The position numbers and the translations under genes are program-made. Positions 9,164-16,635 of a stretch of 64,000 bases of DNA are shown here, piece by piece. The notes under the pieces are model-generated. The model was given only the letters and a program-made list of their open reading frames with translations. It made no database searches and had not been told where the DNA came from. Positions within the stretch are counted from its first letter, which is position 1. Each line of letters begins with the position of its first letter. Source of the stretch: Rhizobium sophorae (GTDB lineage: Bacteria > Pseudomonadota > Alphaproteobacteria > Rhizobiales > Rhizobiaceae); assembly GCF_013087515.1 (NCBI RefSeq), contig NZ_JABFCN010000003.1, positions 248,001 to 312,000 on the forward strand. Reading direction: 5' to 3'.

Positions 9164-10107
9164 TGGTCAATGATCGGTCCAAACGATTGTCAGCGACCGC
9201 CACCGCGTCCGTCGACTTCCCGAGCCTCGTCACCCACAGCCTCGGGCGGGGCGGCCGGGGGGCTCTGTTCACCGGCAATAGTGCCGATTCTGTCGAAGAA
9301 CAGAGCCCCCATGCTACTAGGTCTGCATTCGTCGTCTCGTTGAAGGCTTCCGATATGCCGGCCGAGGACGAATATGACTCCACCGCAATCGATCACCACG
9401 ACGCCATCCTGACGCCTCTTTGCCATCAGCAACGCGACCTCGCACGGTTTGGCGATATCGACTTCGTCATCGTCGGATGCGGCGACTTGGGTTCACAGAT
9501 CGCCATCCAGCTTGCGGCCCTCGGCGCGCGCCGTTTCCTTCTTGTAGATGCGGATCGTATCGACGAGAAGGATTTGAACCGTCTCCCTTGGGCGGGCGAG
9601 GCTGATCTCGGGTGGCTGAAGACGGACAGGCTGGCGAGCCGTCTGGCCGCGGGTTTCTCGGCCAATGTCTTCGTACTGCCCGAATTTGCGGAAGGCGCCT
9701 CGGCGCTGCGGTTAATCGCAGACTATGCCAATAACCCGTTCTTCATTTTCGCCGGCGACGATTCTGGTCCAGCACAAGATCTCCTGTCGACCTGCCGAGC
9801 ATCGAAAGCCGGCCTGCCGCCGCATCTGCATGTGGGCCGCTCTGCAAACTATTGCATGGCAGGTCCTTTGGTCTTGGTGCATGAGGACGCATGTTCCGTC
9901 TGCCATTGCGCCGCCCAAGTCGCAACCGACGGCAGCTTTCGCAGCCCGCCGGCCACCGTCGACAACCCATTGGTCGCCGGCCTTGCCGTGTCGCTGATCG
10001 CCCAAAACTGCCTTTCGATGCACTCGGTCGCCCGGGGACGCCAATGGATATTGGACCTTAAAGGCGATCAGGCCGAGCTGCGCTCTCTTAAAACACCCCG
10101 AATGTAA
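9163..10107 (+). CDS. ThiF/E1-like adenylyltransferase
   Basis: A member of the ThiF/MoeB/E1 superfamily, which adenylates a C-terminal carboxylate of a small protein or peptide. The Rossmann nucleotide loop VGCGDLGS is near residues 104-111, followed by LLVDADRIDEKDLNRLPWA (acidic and Asn-Arg positions of the fold), the Lys segment LGWLKTDRLASRL, and the Asp in FIFAGDDSG. A CSVCHC cluster at ~243-248 is compatible with the Cys-pair zinc site of E1 enzymes. About 100 residues of Ser/Asp-rich sequence precede the fold. ATG 9163 overlaps the upstream stop and has GGAGG 7 bases upstream. GTG 9160 is also in frame. Coupling with the HExxH-like gene and the tiny ORFs just downstream suggests a role in modifying a cluster-encoded peptide. 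The substrate is unknown. Confidence 0.8.
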   Translation: MVNDRSKRLSATATASVDFPSLVTHSLGRGGRGALFTGNSADSVEEQSPHATRSAFVVSLKASDMPAEDEYDSTAIDHHDAILTPLCHQQRDLARFGDIDFVIVGCGDLGSQIAIQLAALGARRFLLVDADRIDEKDLNRLPWAGEADLGWLKTDRLASRLAAGFSANVFVLPEFAEGASALRLIADYANNPFFIFAGDDSGPAQDLLSTCRASKAGLPPHLHVGRSANYCMAGPLVLVHEDACSVCHCAAQVATDGSFRSPPATVDNPLVAGLAVSLIAQNCLSMHSVARGRQWILDLKGDQAELRSLKTPRM

Positions 10108-10110
10108 GGT

Positions 10111-10338
10111 ATGTCCATGATCGCGCTATTTTCCTCGGAATATTGTTGCTCCGTTGGCGCAACTGCCGGAAAGAACGATGAGCTGACGATAACCGAAGCT
10201 CTTCGTGATCCACTGATCGCCATCGTGATGCGCGCCGATGGCGTGACCTCCGAAGAATTCAAGCGGCTCCTTGAGGCGGCAGCCCGCGAGCTAAAAGCCA
10301 ATCTAGCGAACTCCTCCTTCCCACCAGCGGGAGGATAG
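10111..10338 (+). CDS. Small unknown protein after the ThiF-like gene
   Basis: 75 residues (73 if translation starts at ATG 10117, which has AAGG at better spacing). I do not recognise a named family. The N-terminus has a Cys-Cys pair (SSEYCCSVG), a central segment reads LRDPLIAIVMRADGVT, and an amphipathic helix EEFKRLLEAAARELKANLA leads to a short Ser/Pro/Gly-rich tail. It begins 3 bases after the ThiF stop, so it belongs to the same transcript. Its size, position and helix-then-tail layout would fit either a modification substrate (leader plus core) or a small partner that recruits the substrate. Nothing in the sequence decides between these. Confidence 0.6.
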   Translation: MSMIALFSSEYCCSVGATAGKNDELTITEALRDPLIAIVMRADGVTSEEFKRLLEAAARELKANLANSSFPPAGG

Positions 10339-10342
10339 GCAC

Positions 10343-10447
10343 GTGATTGTCGAAACGACACGGGAGATGGTTGACGAGCATGTGTGGCCAATCCCGGTCC
10401 AAACCATGACTCGGCACTGGCCGTCCCGCGGAGTTCAGGGGCAATGA
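10343..10447 (+). CDS. Tiny 34-residue ORF coupled to the DUF982 gene
   Basis: A GTG at 10343 lies 4 bases after the previous stop and 7 bases after a strong GGAGGA ribosome site (10330-10335). It opens a 34-codon frame whose TGA (10445-10447) overlaps the ATG of the next gene as ATGA. The peptide is Trp-, Pro- and Arg-rich in its second half (VWPIPVQT, RHWPSRG). It could be a genuine small peptide (possible modification substrate), a leader peptide for coupled translation, or the relic of a DUF982 N-terminus, since DUF982 proteins often begin with a W-x2-PV segment. Expression is unproven. Confidence 0.4.
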   Translation: MIVETTREMVDEHVWPIPVQTMTRHWPSRGVQGQ

Positions 10448-10749
10448 GATTCGATATGGTGAGAAAGTTCCCAACGATAATTCTCGTCTTTGCCGAAGGG
10501 AAAGATCGCAAGGTGATCCGTACCGCTCACGAGGCTGCCCAACTGTTGCTGAAGGAATGGCCCACCGACGATGGTGAGGAATTCCTCACAGCAGTGAGAA
10601 TCTGTTTGGAGGTCCTTACCGGAGAGAGCGAACCCGAGCAATTGCAAGAGGCAATCGTCCGCGCGGCATATGAAGCGGGTATTGCAGTGATCACGACTGA
10701 TAACCGCCTTGGGATTCTCAGGATCTATCCAGTCAGCGAGGCCAGATAG
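10444..10749 (+). CDS. DUF982 family protein
   Basis: 101 residues matching the pattern of DUF982, a small cytosolic family expanded in rhizobia and of unknown function: an N-terminal strand (FPTIILVFAEG), the TAHEAAQLLLKEWP helix with its conserved Trp-Pro, then a helix with RICLEVLTGE and a terminal AAYEAGIAV segment. The frame opens at 10384, but ATG 10444 gives a compact domain and overlaps the stop of the tiny upstream ORF. An AGGGG lies 3 bases upstream, closer than ideal, so translation may rely on coupling. It is the last gene of the ThiF transcript before an 80-base gap and convergent genes. Whether it works with the modification genes is not known. Confidence 0.75.
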   Translation: MRFDMVRKFPTIILVFAEGKDRKVIRTAHEAAQLLLKEWPTDDGEEFLTAVRICLEVLTGESEPEQLQEAIVRAAYEAGIAVITTDNRLGILRIYPVSEAR

Positions 10750-10826
10750 TTAACCGCCGCGCAGGCGCTCATCGCAATCCTGCCCCCATCGAGCCGTTTC
10801 GGCTGCAATCGGACTGATCCGGTCCG

Positions 10827-12101
10827 TTACTGGAAGCGATCGAGGGTCTTGTAATAGAGCCCGACGAGCGGCAGGAACCACGGCTTTCCGAAATGGCCGG
10901 GAACGGCCGGCCATTCGAGCCCCTTCATCGGGTTACGATCGGCCGTGCCAAGGATGGCGTCGGCCATGATCATGCCGAGATGGGTGGAGAGTTGGGCACC
11001 GTGGCCGGAATAGCCCATGGCATACCAGACACCATCGACATAGCCGGCGCGCGGATAGCGGTCCTTCGTCATGTCGACGAGCCCGCCCCAGCAATAGTCG
11101 ATCTCGACGCCGGCAAGCTGAGGGAAGATCTCAGCCAGGCTGGCGCGCAGAATGTCGCCGCTCCTTGCGTCCGATCGCTGATCCGATGTGGCGGAAAAGC
11201 GGGCGCGACCGCCGAAGATCAACCGCCTGTCGGGCGACAGCCGGAAATAATTGCCGATGTTCATCGACGTCACACAGGTGCGGTTGCCCGGCATCGTAGC
11301 GGCGATTTCGGCGTCGGTCAGCGGACGGGTTGCAATCAGGAAGCTGCCGACGGAAACGATCCGGCGGCGGAAATAACTGAAGAGCGACGGCGTATAGGCA
11401 CCTGTCGCGACCAGGACGTGGTCTGCGGTGACGGTGCCGCGTGCCGTCTCAAGGCTGTGGCGGCCGTTGCCCTGCCGGTGCGCGGTTACTGCCGCCTTTT
11501 CGAAGATGACGGCGCCATGACGGGCGGCTGCAGTGGCGAGCCCGGCGACATAGCGGCCCATATGCATCATTGCGCTCTTCTTGGACAACATAGCGCCATG
11601 GAAAGGCGAGCCGACCTCGCTTTTCAGCTCATTCGCAGTAAGAAGTGCGGTGTCCGGATCGACTTCTCGGTGGACAGCCTCAAAATTGCGGGCAATGGCA
11701 TCGAAATGCTGCGGCTTGGAGGCAAGCTTCAGCTTGCCAGCACGGCGGAAATTGCAGTCGATTCCCTCTTCGGCGATAATCGCCTCGATCGTGTCGATGG
11801 AATCGTCGAACGCCTTGTAGAGGGCGACGGCCCCCTCCACGCCGAGCGCGGACTTGGCGGACAGGAAACTGTGGGCGAGCCCATTGTTAAGGTGGCCGCC
11901 ATTGCGCCCTGACGCTCCCCAGCCGACCCGTTCGGCCTCCAGCACGACGACCTTGACGCCGGCCTTTGCAAGCTGGCGCGCTGCGGCAAGCCCGGTGAAG
12001 CCGGCGCCGATGACGGCGACGTCATAATGTCCCTCGACGGGGCCTTGAGCGCCGCCGGCAAAGGCTGGTGCCGTGTCGTGCCAGTAGGATTCGAACTGCA
12101 T
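10827..12101 (-). CDS. FAD-dependent amine/amino-acid oxidoreductase (DAO family)
   Basis: A flavoprotein of the D-amino-acid oxidase fold, similar in layout to gamma-glutamylputrescine oxidases (PuuB-like). The dinucleotide motif is DVAVIGAGFTGLAAARQLAKAG, followed by the second family motif WGASGRNGG about 35 residues on. The C-terminal substrate/FAD region reads YAMGYSGHGAQLSTHLG. The frame extends to 12191, but Met 31 (start ~12101) begins the normal family N-terminus (MQFESYWHDTAP); the extension overlaps the upstream HAD gene. It is 13 bases downstream of that gene and cotranscribed with it. Expected chemistry is oxidative deamination of a primary or secondary amine in the cytosol. The exact substrate is unknown, though the block at 18-29 kb holds related functions. 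Confidence 0.85.
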   Translation of the reverse strand: MQFESYWHDTAPAFAGGAQGPVEGHYDVAVIGAGFTGLAAARQLAKAGVKVVVLEAERVGWGASGRNGGHLNNGLAHSFLSAKSALGVEGAVALYKAFDDSIDTIEAIIAEEGIDCNFRRAGKLKLASKPQHFDAIARNFEAVHREVDPDTALLTANELKSEVGSPFHGAMLSKKSAMMHMGRYVAGLATAAARHGAVIFEKAAVTAHRQGNGRHSLETARGTVTADHVLVATGAYTPSLFSYFRRRIVSVGSFLIATRPLTDAEIAATMPGNRTCVTSMNIGNYFRLSPDRRLIFGGRARFSATSDQRSDARSGDILRASLAEIFPQLAGVEIDYCWGGLVDMTKDRYPRAGYVDGVWYAMGYSGHGAQLSTHLGMIMADAILGTADRNPMKGLEWPAVPGHFGKPWFLPLVGLYYKTLDRFQ

Positions 12102-12114
12102 CCGCGTGTCTCCG

Positions 12115-12783
12115 TCAGAGCCCGACGATGCCAGGCAGACCCGAGATGTCAGGAATTTCGACATAACCGTAATAGGGGTTGGCCGGCTCATGACCGCGAT
12201 TGACCCAGACCTTGTTCTTGATGCCGAGATCGTGGGCCGACATCAGGTCGTAGCGGAACGAGGACGAGCAATGCAGCACGTCTTCCGGCCCGCAGCCCAG
12301 CATATCGAGCATATATTCAAAGCCCTTGAAGCGTGGCTTGTAGGACTGCGCCTGCTCGGCGGTATAGACCGCATGGAAGGGCGCGCCCAGTTTTTCGACG
12401 TTCGACATGATCTGCGAATTCATGGCGTTGGAGAGGATCACCAAAGGGATTTCCTTGGCGACCTTGGCGAGACCGGCCGGGACATCTGAATGCGGCCCCC
12501 AGGTCGGAACCCGCTCATAGATCATTCGGGCGGCTTCGTCGCGAAATGTCACGCCGTTGCGCTTGCATGTCCGCTCGAGCGAATTGTGCACCACCTCGGC
12601 ATAGGGTTTCCAGTCACCCAGTATCTCGTCTAGCCGATAGGCTGCGAAATTCTTGATGAACTCCGCCATACGCGGCTCGTCGAGTTCTTCGCCGTAGAGG
12701 TCACGCGCCGCTTCCGCCATCTGAAAATTGGTCAGCGTGCCGTAGCAGTCGAAGGTGATGTATTTCGGACGGAACGTCGTCAT
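12115..12783 (-). CDS. HAD-superfamily hydrolase, (S)-2-haloacid dehalogenase type II-like
   Basis: 222 residues of the haloacid dehalogenase superfamily, resembling type II (S)-2-haloacid dehalogenases. The nucleophile Asp is in ITFDCYGTL near the N-terminus, motif II is VILSNAMN, motif III Lys is in SYKPRFKGF, and the acidic/turn segment is CSSSFRYDLMSAHDLGIK. It is the first gene of a two-gene minus-strand operon with the FAD oxidoreductase. A second gene of the same subfamily lies at 20522-21235 beside an aminotransferase, which suggests these hydrolases act on an amine-derived intermediate rather than on halogenated xenobiotics. That role is inferred. 12784-12946 upstream holds no gene and presumably the promoter. 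Confidence 0.85.
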   Translation of the reverse strand: MTTFRPKYITFDCYGTLTNFQMAEAARDLYGEELDEPRMAEFIKNFAAYRLDEILGDWKPYAEVVHNSLERTCKRNGVTFRDEAARMIYERVPTWGPHSDVPAGLAKVAKEIPLVILSNAMNSQIMSNVEKLGAPFHAVYTAEQAQSYKPRFKGFEYMLDMLGCGPEDVLHCSSSFRYDLMSAHDLGIKNKVWVNRGHEPANPYYGYVEIPDISGLPGIVGL

Positions 12784-12946
12784 TTGCGTATCCTTGAACG
12801 ATCGGAGCTGTCACGATCATAGGCATCGCTTCACCCACAGCTCGGCTGAATTGCTGGCATCGGAAGCAGAATCTATCGTATCGAATGCGGGGTTTGGCAG
12901 AAGGTTGCGCGCTTGCCCGCGGTCAACGGCCGGCGGAGTGACGCCT

Positions 12947-13621
12947 TCAATCGCCGTCGTGATCGTGATCGTGATGCGACGGAAGGTCGAGGCCGAAGGC
13001 GTTGACGAGATCAGCCACCTGCGCCGGGCTGAGGAAACGGGGATTGAGGTTGCGCAACAGCAGATAGAGCTTCGCCGTTTCCTCCAGTTCCTCGGTCGCA
13101 AAGACCGCCGCCTCCAGGCTGTCGCCGGCGACAACAGGTCCGTGATTGGCCAGAAGCACAGACGAATACCTGCCCGCCAGCCCGCGGATGGCGTCGGCCA
13201 CCGCCGGATCGCCGGGACGATAATAGGGCACCAGCGCGGTTTCGCCGGCGCGCATCAGATAATATGGCGTCATCGGCGGCAGGGCGGCGCGCGGATCAAT
13301 CTCCGGCAGCATGGTCAGTGCCACCGCGTGGGTGGAGTGAAGATGGACGATGGCACGGGCGCTACCGCGCGTATCATAAAGAGCGGTGTGCAGCGGGATC
13401 TCCTTGGTCGGCTTGTCGCCGGACAGGAGCTGGCCTTCGGCATCGAGCCTGGAGATCCGTGCCGGGTCGAGAAAGCCGAGCGAGGCGTTGGTCGGCGTGA
13501 CCAGCCAGCCGCCATCCTCCAGCCGCAACGATATGTTGCCCGACGAACCAGGCGTCAGCCCGCGCTCGAACAGCGAGCGGCCGTATCGGCAGATTTCCTC
13601 ACGCAGGCGCGCGTCGGACAT
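12947..13621 (-). CDS. otnC: 3-oxo-tetronate 4-phosphate decarboxylase (class II aldolase fold)
   Basis: 224 residues of the class II aldolase/adducin family. In the four-carbon acid sugar pathway described for threonate and erythronate, this protein decarboxylates 3-oxo-tetronate 4-phosphate to dihydroxyacetone phosphate. Visible features are the phosphate-binding SSGNISLR segment, the zinc-binding HLHSTHA pair, and the ANHGPVV segment with the third His. The assignment to OtnC rests on the neighbours: LacI regulator upstream on the same strand, and ltnD, otnI and otnK divergently transcribed. The C-terminus ends in an unusual His-Asp-rich tail (SHHDHDHDGD) that is not part of the catalytic fold and could bind metal. 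It follows the lacI-type gene by 16 bases. Confidence 0.88.
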   Translation of the reverse strand: MSDARLREEICRYGRSLFERGLTPGSSGNISLRLEDGGWLVTPTNASLGFLDPARISRLDAEGQLLSGDKPTKEIPLHTALYDTRGSARAIVHLHSTHAVALTMLPEIDPRAALPPMTPYYLMRAGETALVPYYRPGDPAVADAIRGLAGRYSSVLLANHGPVVAGDSLEAAVFATEELEETAKLYLLLRNLNPRFLSPAQVADLVNAFGLDLPSHHDHDHDGD

Positions 13622-13637
13622 GACAGTTCCTCCAATA

Positions 13638-14657
13638 TTACGCGGTTGCCCCTTCGATCAGTTCAAAGCCGAGATCGACTGCCTGCGGCGGCGCGTTGCC
13701 GACGACAAGCTGGGCGGCTATCTGCCCCGTCGCCACGCGCGGCGTTCGGATGGTCGACAAGGGTTGCGGTGTTGCCCGGCCGATATCGAGGCCGTTATAG
13801 CCGAAAATGGCGAGCTTCGAGGGGATCGCGATCCTTTCGGCCAGACAATGAAAATAGCCGCCCAGCGCCATGTCGTCGTTGGAAAAATAAACCGCATCGA
13901 GATCGGTCGTCCGGGCAAGCAGCCGCTCCAGCCCCAGCCTGCCGTTTTCCACGGACGAAGCGCCGGCGAGAATTTCGCGGGCGATGAGGGGGGCGTCATG
14001 CGCATCGAGCGTTTCGCAAAAGCTGGAAAACCGCTTGCCGGCACGGGTATCGCGGTTCAGGTCGTGACCGACATAGCCGATCCGGCGATACCCCCGCTTC
14101 AGCAGGAAGGCAGCGCTCTCCCGTCCGGCCGCACGGTTCGAGAAGCCGACCGCGATATCGAGAGCATCGCCGTCCAGATCGAGCAGTTCGACGACCCGGC
14201 ACCCGCTGGCGCGCAGCATCTTCACCGTACCCTCGGTATGCTCGCATCCCGCCAGCATGACCGCCGCCGGCCGCCAGGCGAGCATCGCCGCGGCAAGCGC
14301 TTCCTCCTTGCTCGGATCATAGTCGGTCACGGAAAAGACCGCCTGGTACCGGTTTTCCTCCAGAACAGCACTGGCGCCGCGCAGCACATCGGGAAAGACG
14401 ATGTTGGACAAAGAGGGAATGACGAAGGCAACGAGACGCGAACCGGTGGAGGCGAGCGTTCCCGCAATCCGGTTCGGCACATAGCCCAGCCGCTCGACGG
14501 CAGCCATCACCCGCTCGCGCGTCTTGCCGGAAAACGAACCGTGGTTGCGCAGCACGCGCGACACCGTGCTCTCGCCGACACCGGCCGCTTGCGCCACCTC
14601 CGCAAGGGTCACCGTTGCCTGATGTTTGAATTCCATAGTCAATGTTGAACCCGGCAT
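13638..14657 (-). CDS. LacI-family repressor of the tetronate pathway
   Basis: A LacI/GalR-type regulator. The N-terminal helix-turn-helix and hinge read VTLAEVAQAAGVGESTVSRVL and then YVPNRIAGTLA, followed by a periplasmic-binding-protein-like sensor domain that should bind a pathway intermediate. ATG 14657 gives 339 residues; ATG 14636 gives a more usual N-terminus of 332 and neither has a clear ribosome site. It is divergent from ltnD and forms an operon with otnC. Three palindromes in the 240-bp intergenic region fit LacI-family operators with a central CpG, so autoregulation and control of both arms is likely. The effector (threonate, erythronate or a keto form) is not deducible from the sequence. 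Confidence 0.9.
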   Translation of the reverse strand: MPGSTLTMEFKHQATVTLAEVAQAAGVGESTVSRVLRNHGSFSGKTRERVMAAVERLGYVPNRIAGTLASTGSRLVAFVIPSLSNIVFPDVLRGASAVLEENRYQAVFSVTDYDPSKEEALAAAMLAWRPAAVMLAGCEHTEGTVKMLRASGCRVVELLDLDGDALDIAVGFSNRAAGRESAAFLLKRGYRRIGYVGHDLNRDTRAGKRFSSFCETLDAHDAPLIAREILAGASSVENGRLGLERLLARTTDLDAVYFSNDDMALGGYFHCLAERIAIPSKLAIFGYNGLDIGRATPQPLSTIRTPRVATGQIAAQLVVGNAPPQAVDLGFELIEGATA

Positions 14658-14744
14658 CTGGAAGCTTCAGGCGCGCGAAGAGTCCTTGGAACGCCGCCGC
14701 TGCCTCATCATGTTTCACCAGTTTCGGCGAGAAGCAAGGTATTT

Positions 14745-14812
14745 TTGGCAGCGCTGCCAATTTTCGGTTGGCGGCGCCGCTAAAACAGAGTAGGAAAATG
14801 GCAGCGCTGCCA
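14745..14812. promoter_or_regulatory. Three LacI-type operator palindromes
   Basis: Two perfect palindromes share the same core: TTGGCAGCGCTGCCAA at 14745-14760 and TGGCAGCGCTGCCA at 14799-14812. A third, degenerate copy (TTGGCGGCGCCGCTAA, 14768-14783) sits between them. Centres are 23 and 30 bp apart. They lie between the divergent lacI-otnC and ltnD-otnI-otnK units, where a LacI-family repressor would block both promoters. Confidence 0.85.
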
Positions 14813-14896
14813 AACAAGGTGGCAGCCACCACGACCCTCTTCGGATGACGTCCGCAGGGGTATGGATATTTTCTCACCAGACCGGAGAAACGCCCT

Positions 14897-15841
14897 ATGA
14901 CATCGCTTGCTGAAAATCCGGGCCGTGCCGTCATCGCGGCCGTCATTGGTCTTGGCTCCATGGGTTTGGGAATGGCGCAGTCGATGAAGCGCGCAGGTCT
15001 CGATGTCGTTGGGTATGACATCATGCCGGCGGCAGTGGACCGCTTCGTCGCCGAGGGCGGACGTGGCGCGACGACCCCTGCCGCTGCGGCAAAGGATGCC
15101 GACATCGTCGTCTCCGTGGTCGTCAACGGCGCGCAGACCGAGGCCGTGCTGTTCGGGCCTCAAGGCGTCGCAAATGCGATGAAGCCCGGTGCCGTCTTCA
15201 TCTCGTCGGCCACCATGGATCCCGCCGTCGCGCGCGATCTGGCCGGGCGGGTGGAGGCTCTCGGCCTGCATTACCTCGACGCGCCGATTTCGGGCGGCGC
15301 GGCCAAGGCGGCGCGTGGCGAACTGACGGTCATGGCCTCCGGCTCCAGACAGGCCTTCGACACGGCACGCCCGGGTCTCGACGCCATGGCCGCAAAAGTC
15401 TACGAGCTTGGCGACGCGGCCGGAAAAGGTGCGGCCTTCAAAATGATCAACCAGCTTCTCGCCGGCGTGCACATCGCGGCCGCCTGTGAGGCCATAACGT
15501 TCGCCGCCAAGCAGGGCCTCGACCTCGACAAGGTCTATGAGGTGATCACGGCTTCGGCCGGCAATTCGTGGATGTTCGAAAACCGTGTGCCGCATGTATT
15601 GGCCGGAGACTATACTCCGCTCAGCAGCATCGAGATTTTCGTCAAGGATCTCGGCATCGTCCAAGACATGGCCCGCTCCGAGCGTTACCCGGTGCCGCTC
15701 GCGGCAGCAGCCTTGCAGATGTATCTGGCCGCCTCCGGGGCGGGCATGGGCCGTGACGACGATTCCTCGCTGGCGCGGCTCTATGCCAAGCTTTCCGGCG
15801 CTGAATTGCCCAGTTCCACCAAAGAGCCGCAGAGCCTGTAA
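14897..15841 (+). CDS. ltnD: L-threonate/tetronate 2-dehydrogenase
   Basis: 314 residues of the 3-hydroxyisobutyrate dehydrogenase family. It should oxidise L-threonate (or the erythronate isomer) at C2 with NAD to 2-oxo-tetronate in the cytosol. The N-terminal Rossmann motif is VIGLGSMGLGMAQSMKRAG, the substrate-binding motif DAPISGGAAKAARGELT is near residue 130, and the catalytic Lys lies in GAAFKMINQLLAG. ATG 14897 has GGAGAA nine bases upstream. It opens the divergent operon ltnD-otnI-otnK (14 and 3 bases between genes), directly downstream of the LacI operators. The specific pathway name rests on this complete gene set, which is characteristic of tetronate catabolism. Threonate versus erythronate preference is open. 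Confidence 0.87.
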   Translation: MTSLAENPGRAVIAAVIGLGSMGLGMAQSMKRAGLDVVGYDIMPAAVDRFVAEGGRGATTPAAAAKDADIVVSVVVNGAQTEAVLFGPQGVANAMKPGAVFISSATMDPAVARDLAGRVEALGLHYLDAPISGGAAKAARGELTVMASGSRQAFDTARPGLDAMAAKVYELGDAAGKGAAFKMINQLLAGVHIAAACEAITFAAKQGLDLDKVYEVITASAGNSWMFENRVPHVLAGDYTPLSSIEIFVKDLGIVQDMARSERYPVPLAAAALQMYLAASGAGMGRDDDSSLARLYAKLSGAELPSSTKEPQSL

Positions 15842-15855
15842 AAGGAACGCTAGAC

Positions 15856-16632
15856 ATGCCGGTTTTCGCCGCCAACCTGACGATGATGTTCAACGAATGG
15901 GCGTTCCTCGACCGCTTCGACGCCGCAGCCGATGCCGGCTTTGCCACCGTCGAATATCTCTTTCCCTATGAAGCCGCGCCGGAGGCAATCGCCGAACGGC
16001 TTGCCCGCAACAATCTGCAGCAGGCCCTGTTCAACCTGCCGCCGGGCGACTGGGCAGCAGGCGAGCGTGGCATCGCTGCCCTCCCTGGACGGTTCGATGC
16101 GCTGAAAGCGGATGTCGAGCGGGCACTGGACTATGCTGAAGCAACCGGCGTCAAACGGTTGCACTTGATGGCAGGCATCGCCGACCCTCGAGACGAAGAC
16201 GCCTCCTCCACTTATCGGCGCTCCGTCACCTATGCCGCCGCGCGGCTTGCGGAAAAGGGCATCGATCTGCTGCTCGAGCCGATCAACGGGCGAAACATGC
16301 CAGGGTATTTCCTCAACGACTTCGGCGCCGCCGAGCGGCTGATCGCCGAATGCGGTCTGCCGAACCTGAAGCTGCAGTTCGACATCTACCACCGTCAGAT
16401 CATCCATGGCGACGTCACTATGGCGTTACGACGTCTGCTGCCGATTACCGGCCATATCCAGATCGCCAGTGTGCCGTCCCGCAACGAGCCGGATGGGGAG
16501 GAGCTGAACTATCCCTATCTGTTCGGTGAAATCGATCGCCTTGGTTACGACGGTTTCGTCGGCTGCGAATACGTCCCGCAAGGCCACACACTGGACGGTC
16601 TTGGCTGGTTCAAACCTTTTGCACGGAGCTAG
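15856..16632 (+). CDS. otnI: 2-oxo-tetronate isomerase (hydroxypyruvate isomerase family)
   Basis: 258 residues with a xylose-isomerase-like TIM barrel. It should isomerise 2-oxo-tetronate to 3-oxo-tetronate, the second step of the pathway. Family features include the N-terminal FAANLTMMFNEWAFLDRFDAA, the catalytic/metal Glu in LLLEPINGRNMPGYFL near residue 143, the Asp/His segment QFDIYHRQIIHGD and the terminal Glu in VGCEYVPQG. It has an AAAGGA ribosome site and sits between the dehydrogenase and the kinase, only 3 bases before the latter. Hydroxypyruvate isomerase is the homologous alternative, but the kinase and decarboxylase neighbours support the tetronate role. Confidence 0.87.
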   Translation: MPVFAANLTMMFNEWAFLDRFDAAADAGFATVEYLFPYEAAPEAIAERLARNNLQQALFNLPPGDWAAGERGIAALPGRFDALKADVERALDYAEATGVKRLHLMAGIADPRDEDASSTYRRSVTYAAARLAEKGIDLLLEPINGRNMPGYFLNDFGAAERLIAECGLPNLKLQFDIYHRQIIHGDVTMALRRLLPITGHIQIASVPSRNEPDGEELNYPYLFGEIDRLGYDGFVGCEYVPQGHTLDGLGWFKPFARS

Positions 16633-16635
16633 ACG

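Noticed and set aside
10893..11912. 339-codon plus-strand ORF
   Set aside because: Antisense shadow of the FAD oxidoreductase with low-complexity basic composition.
13386..14648. 420-codon plus-strand ORF
   Set aside because: Antisense to otnC and the LacI gene; no recognisable domain.
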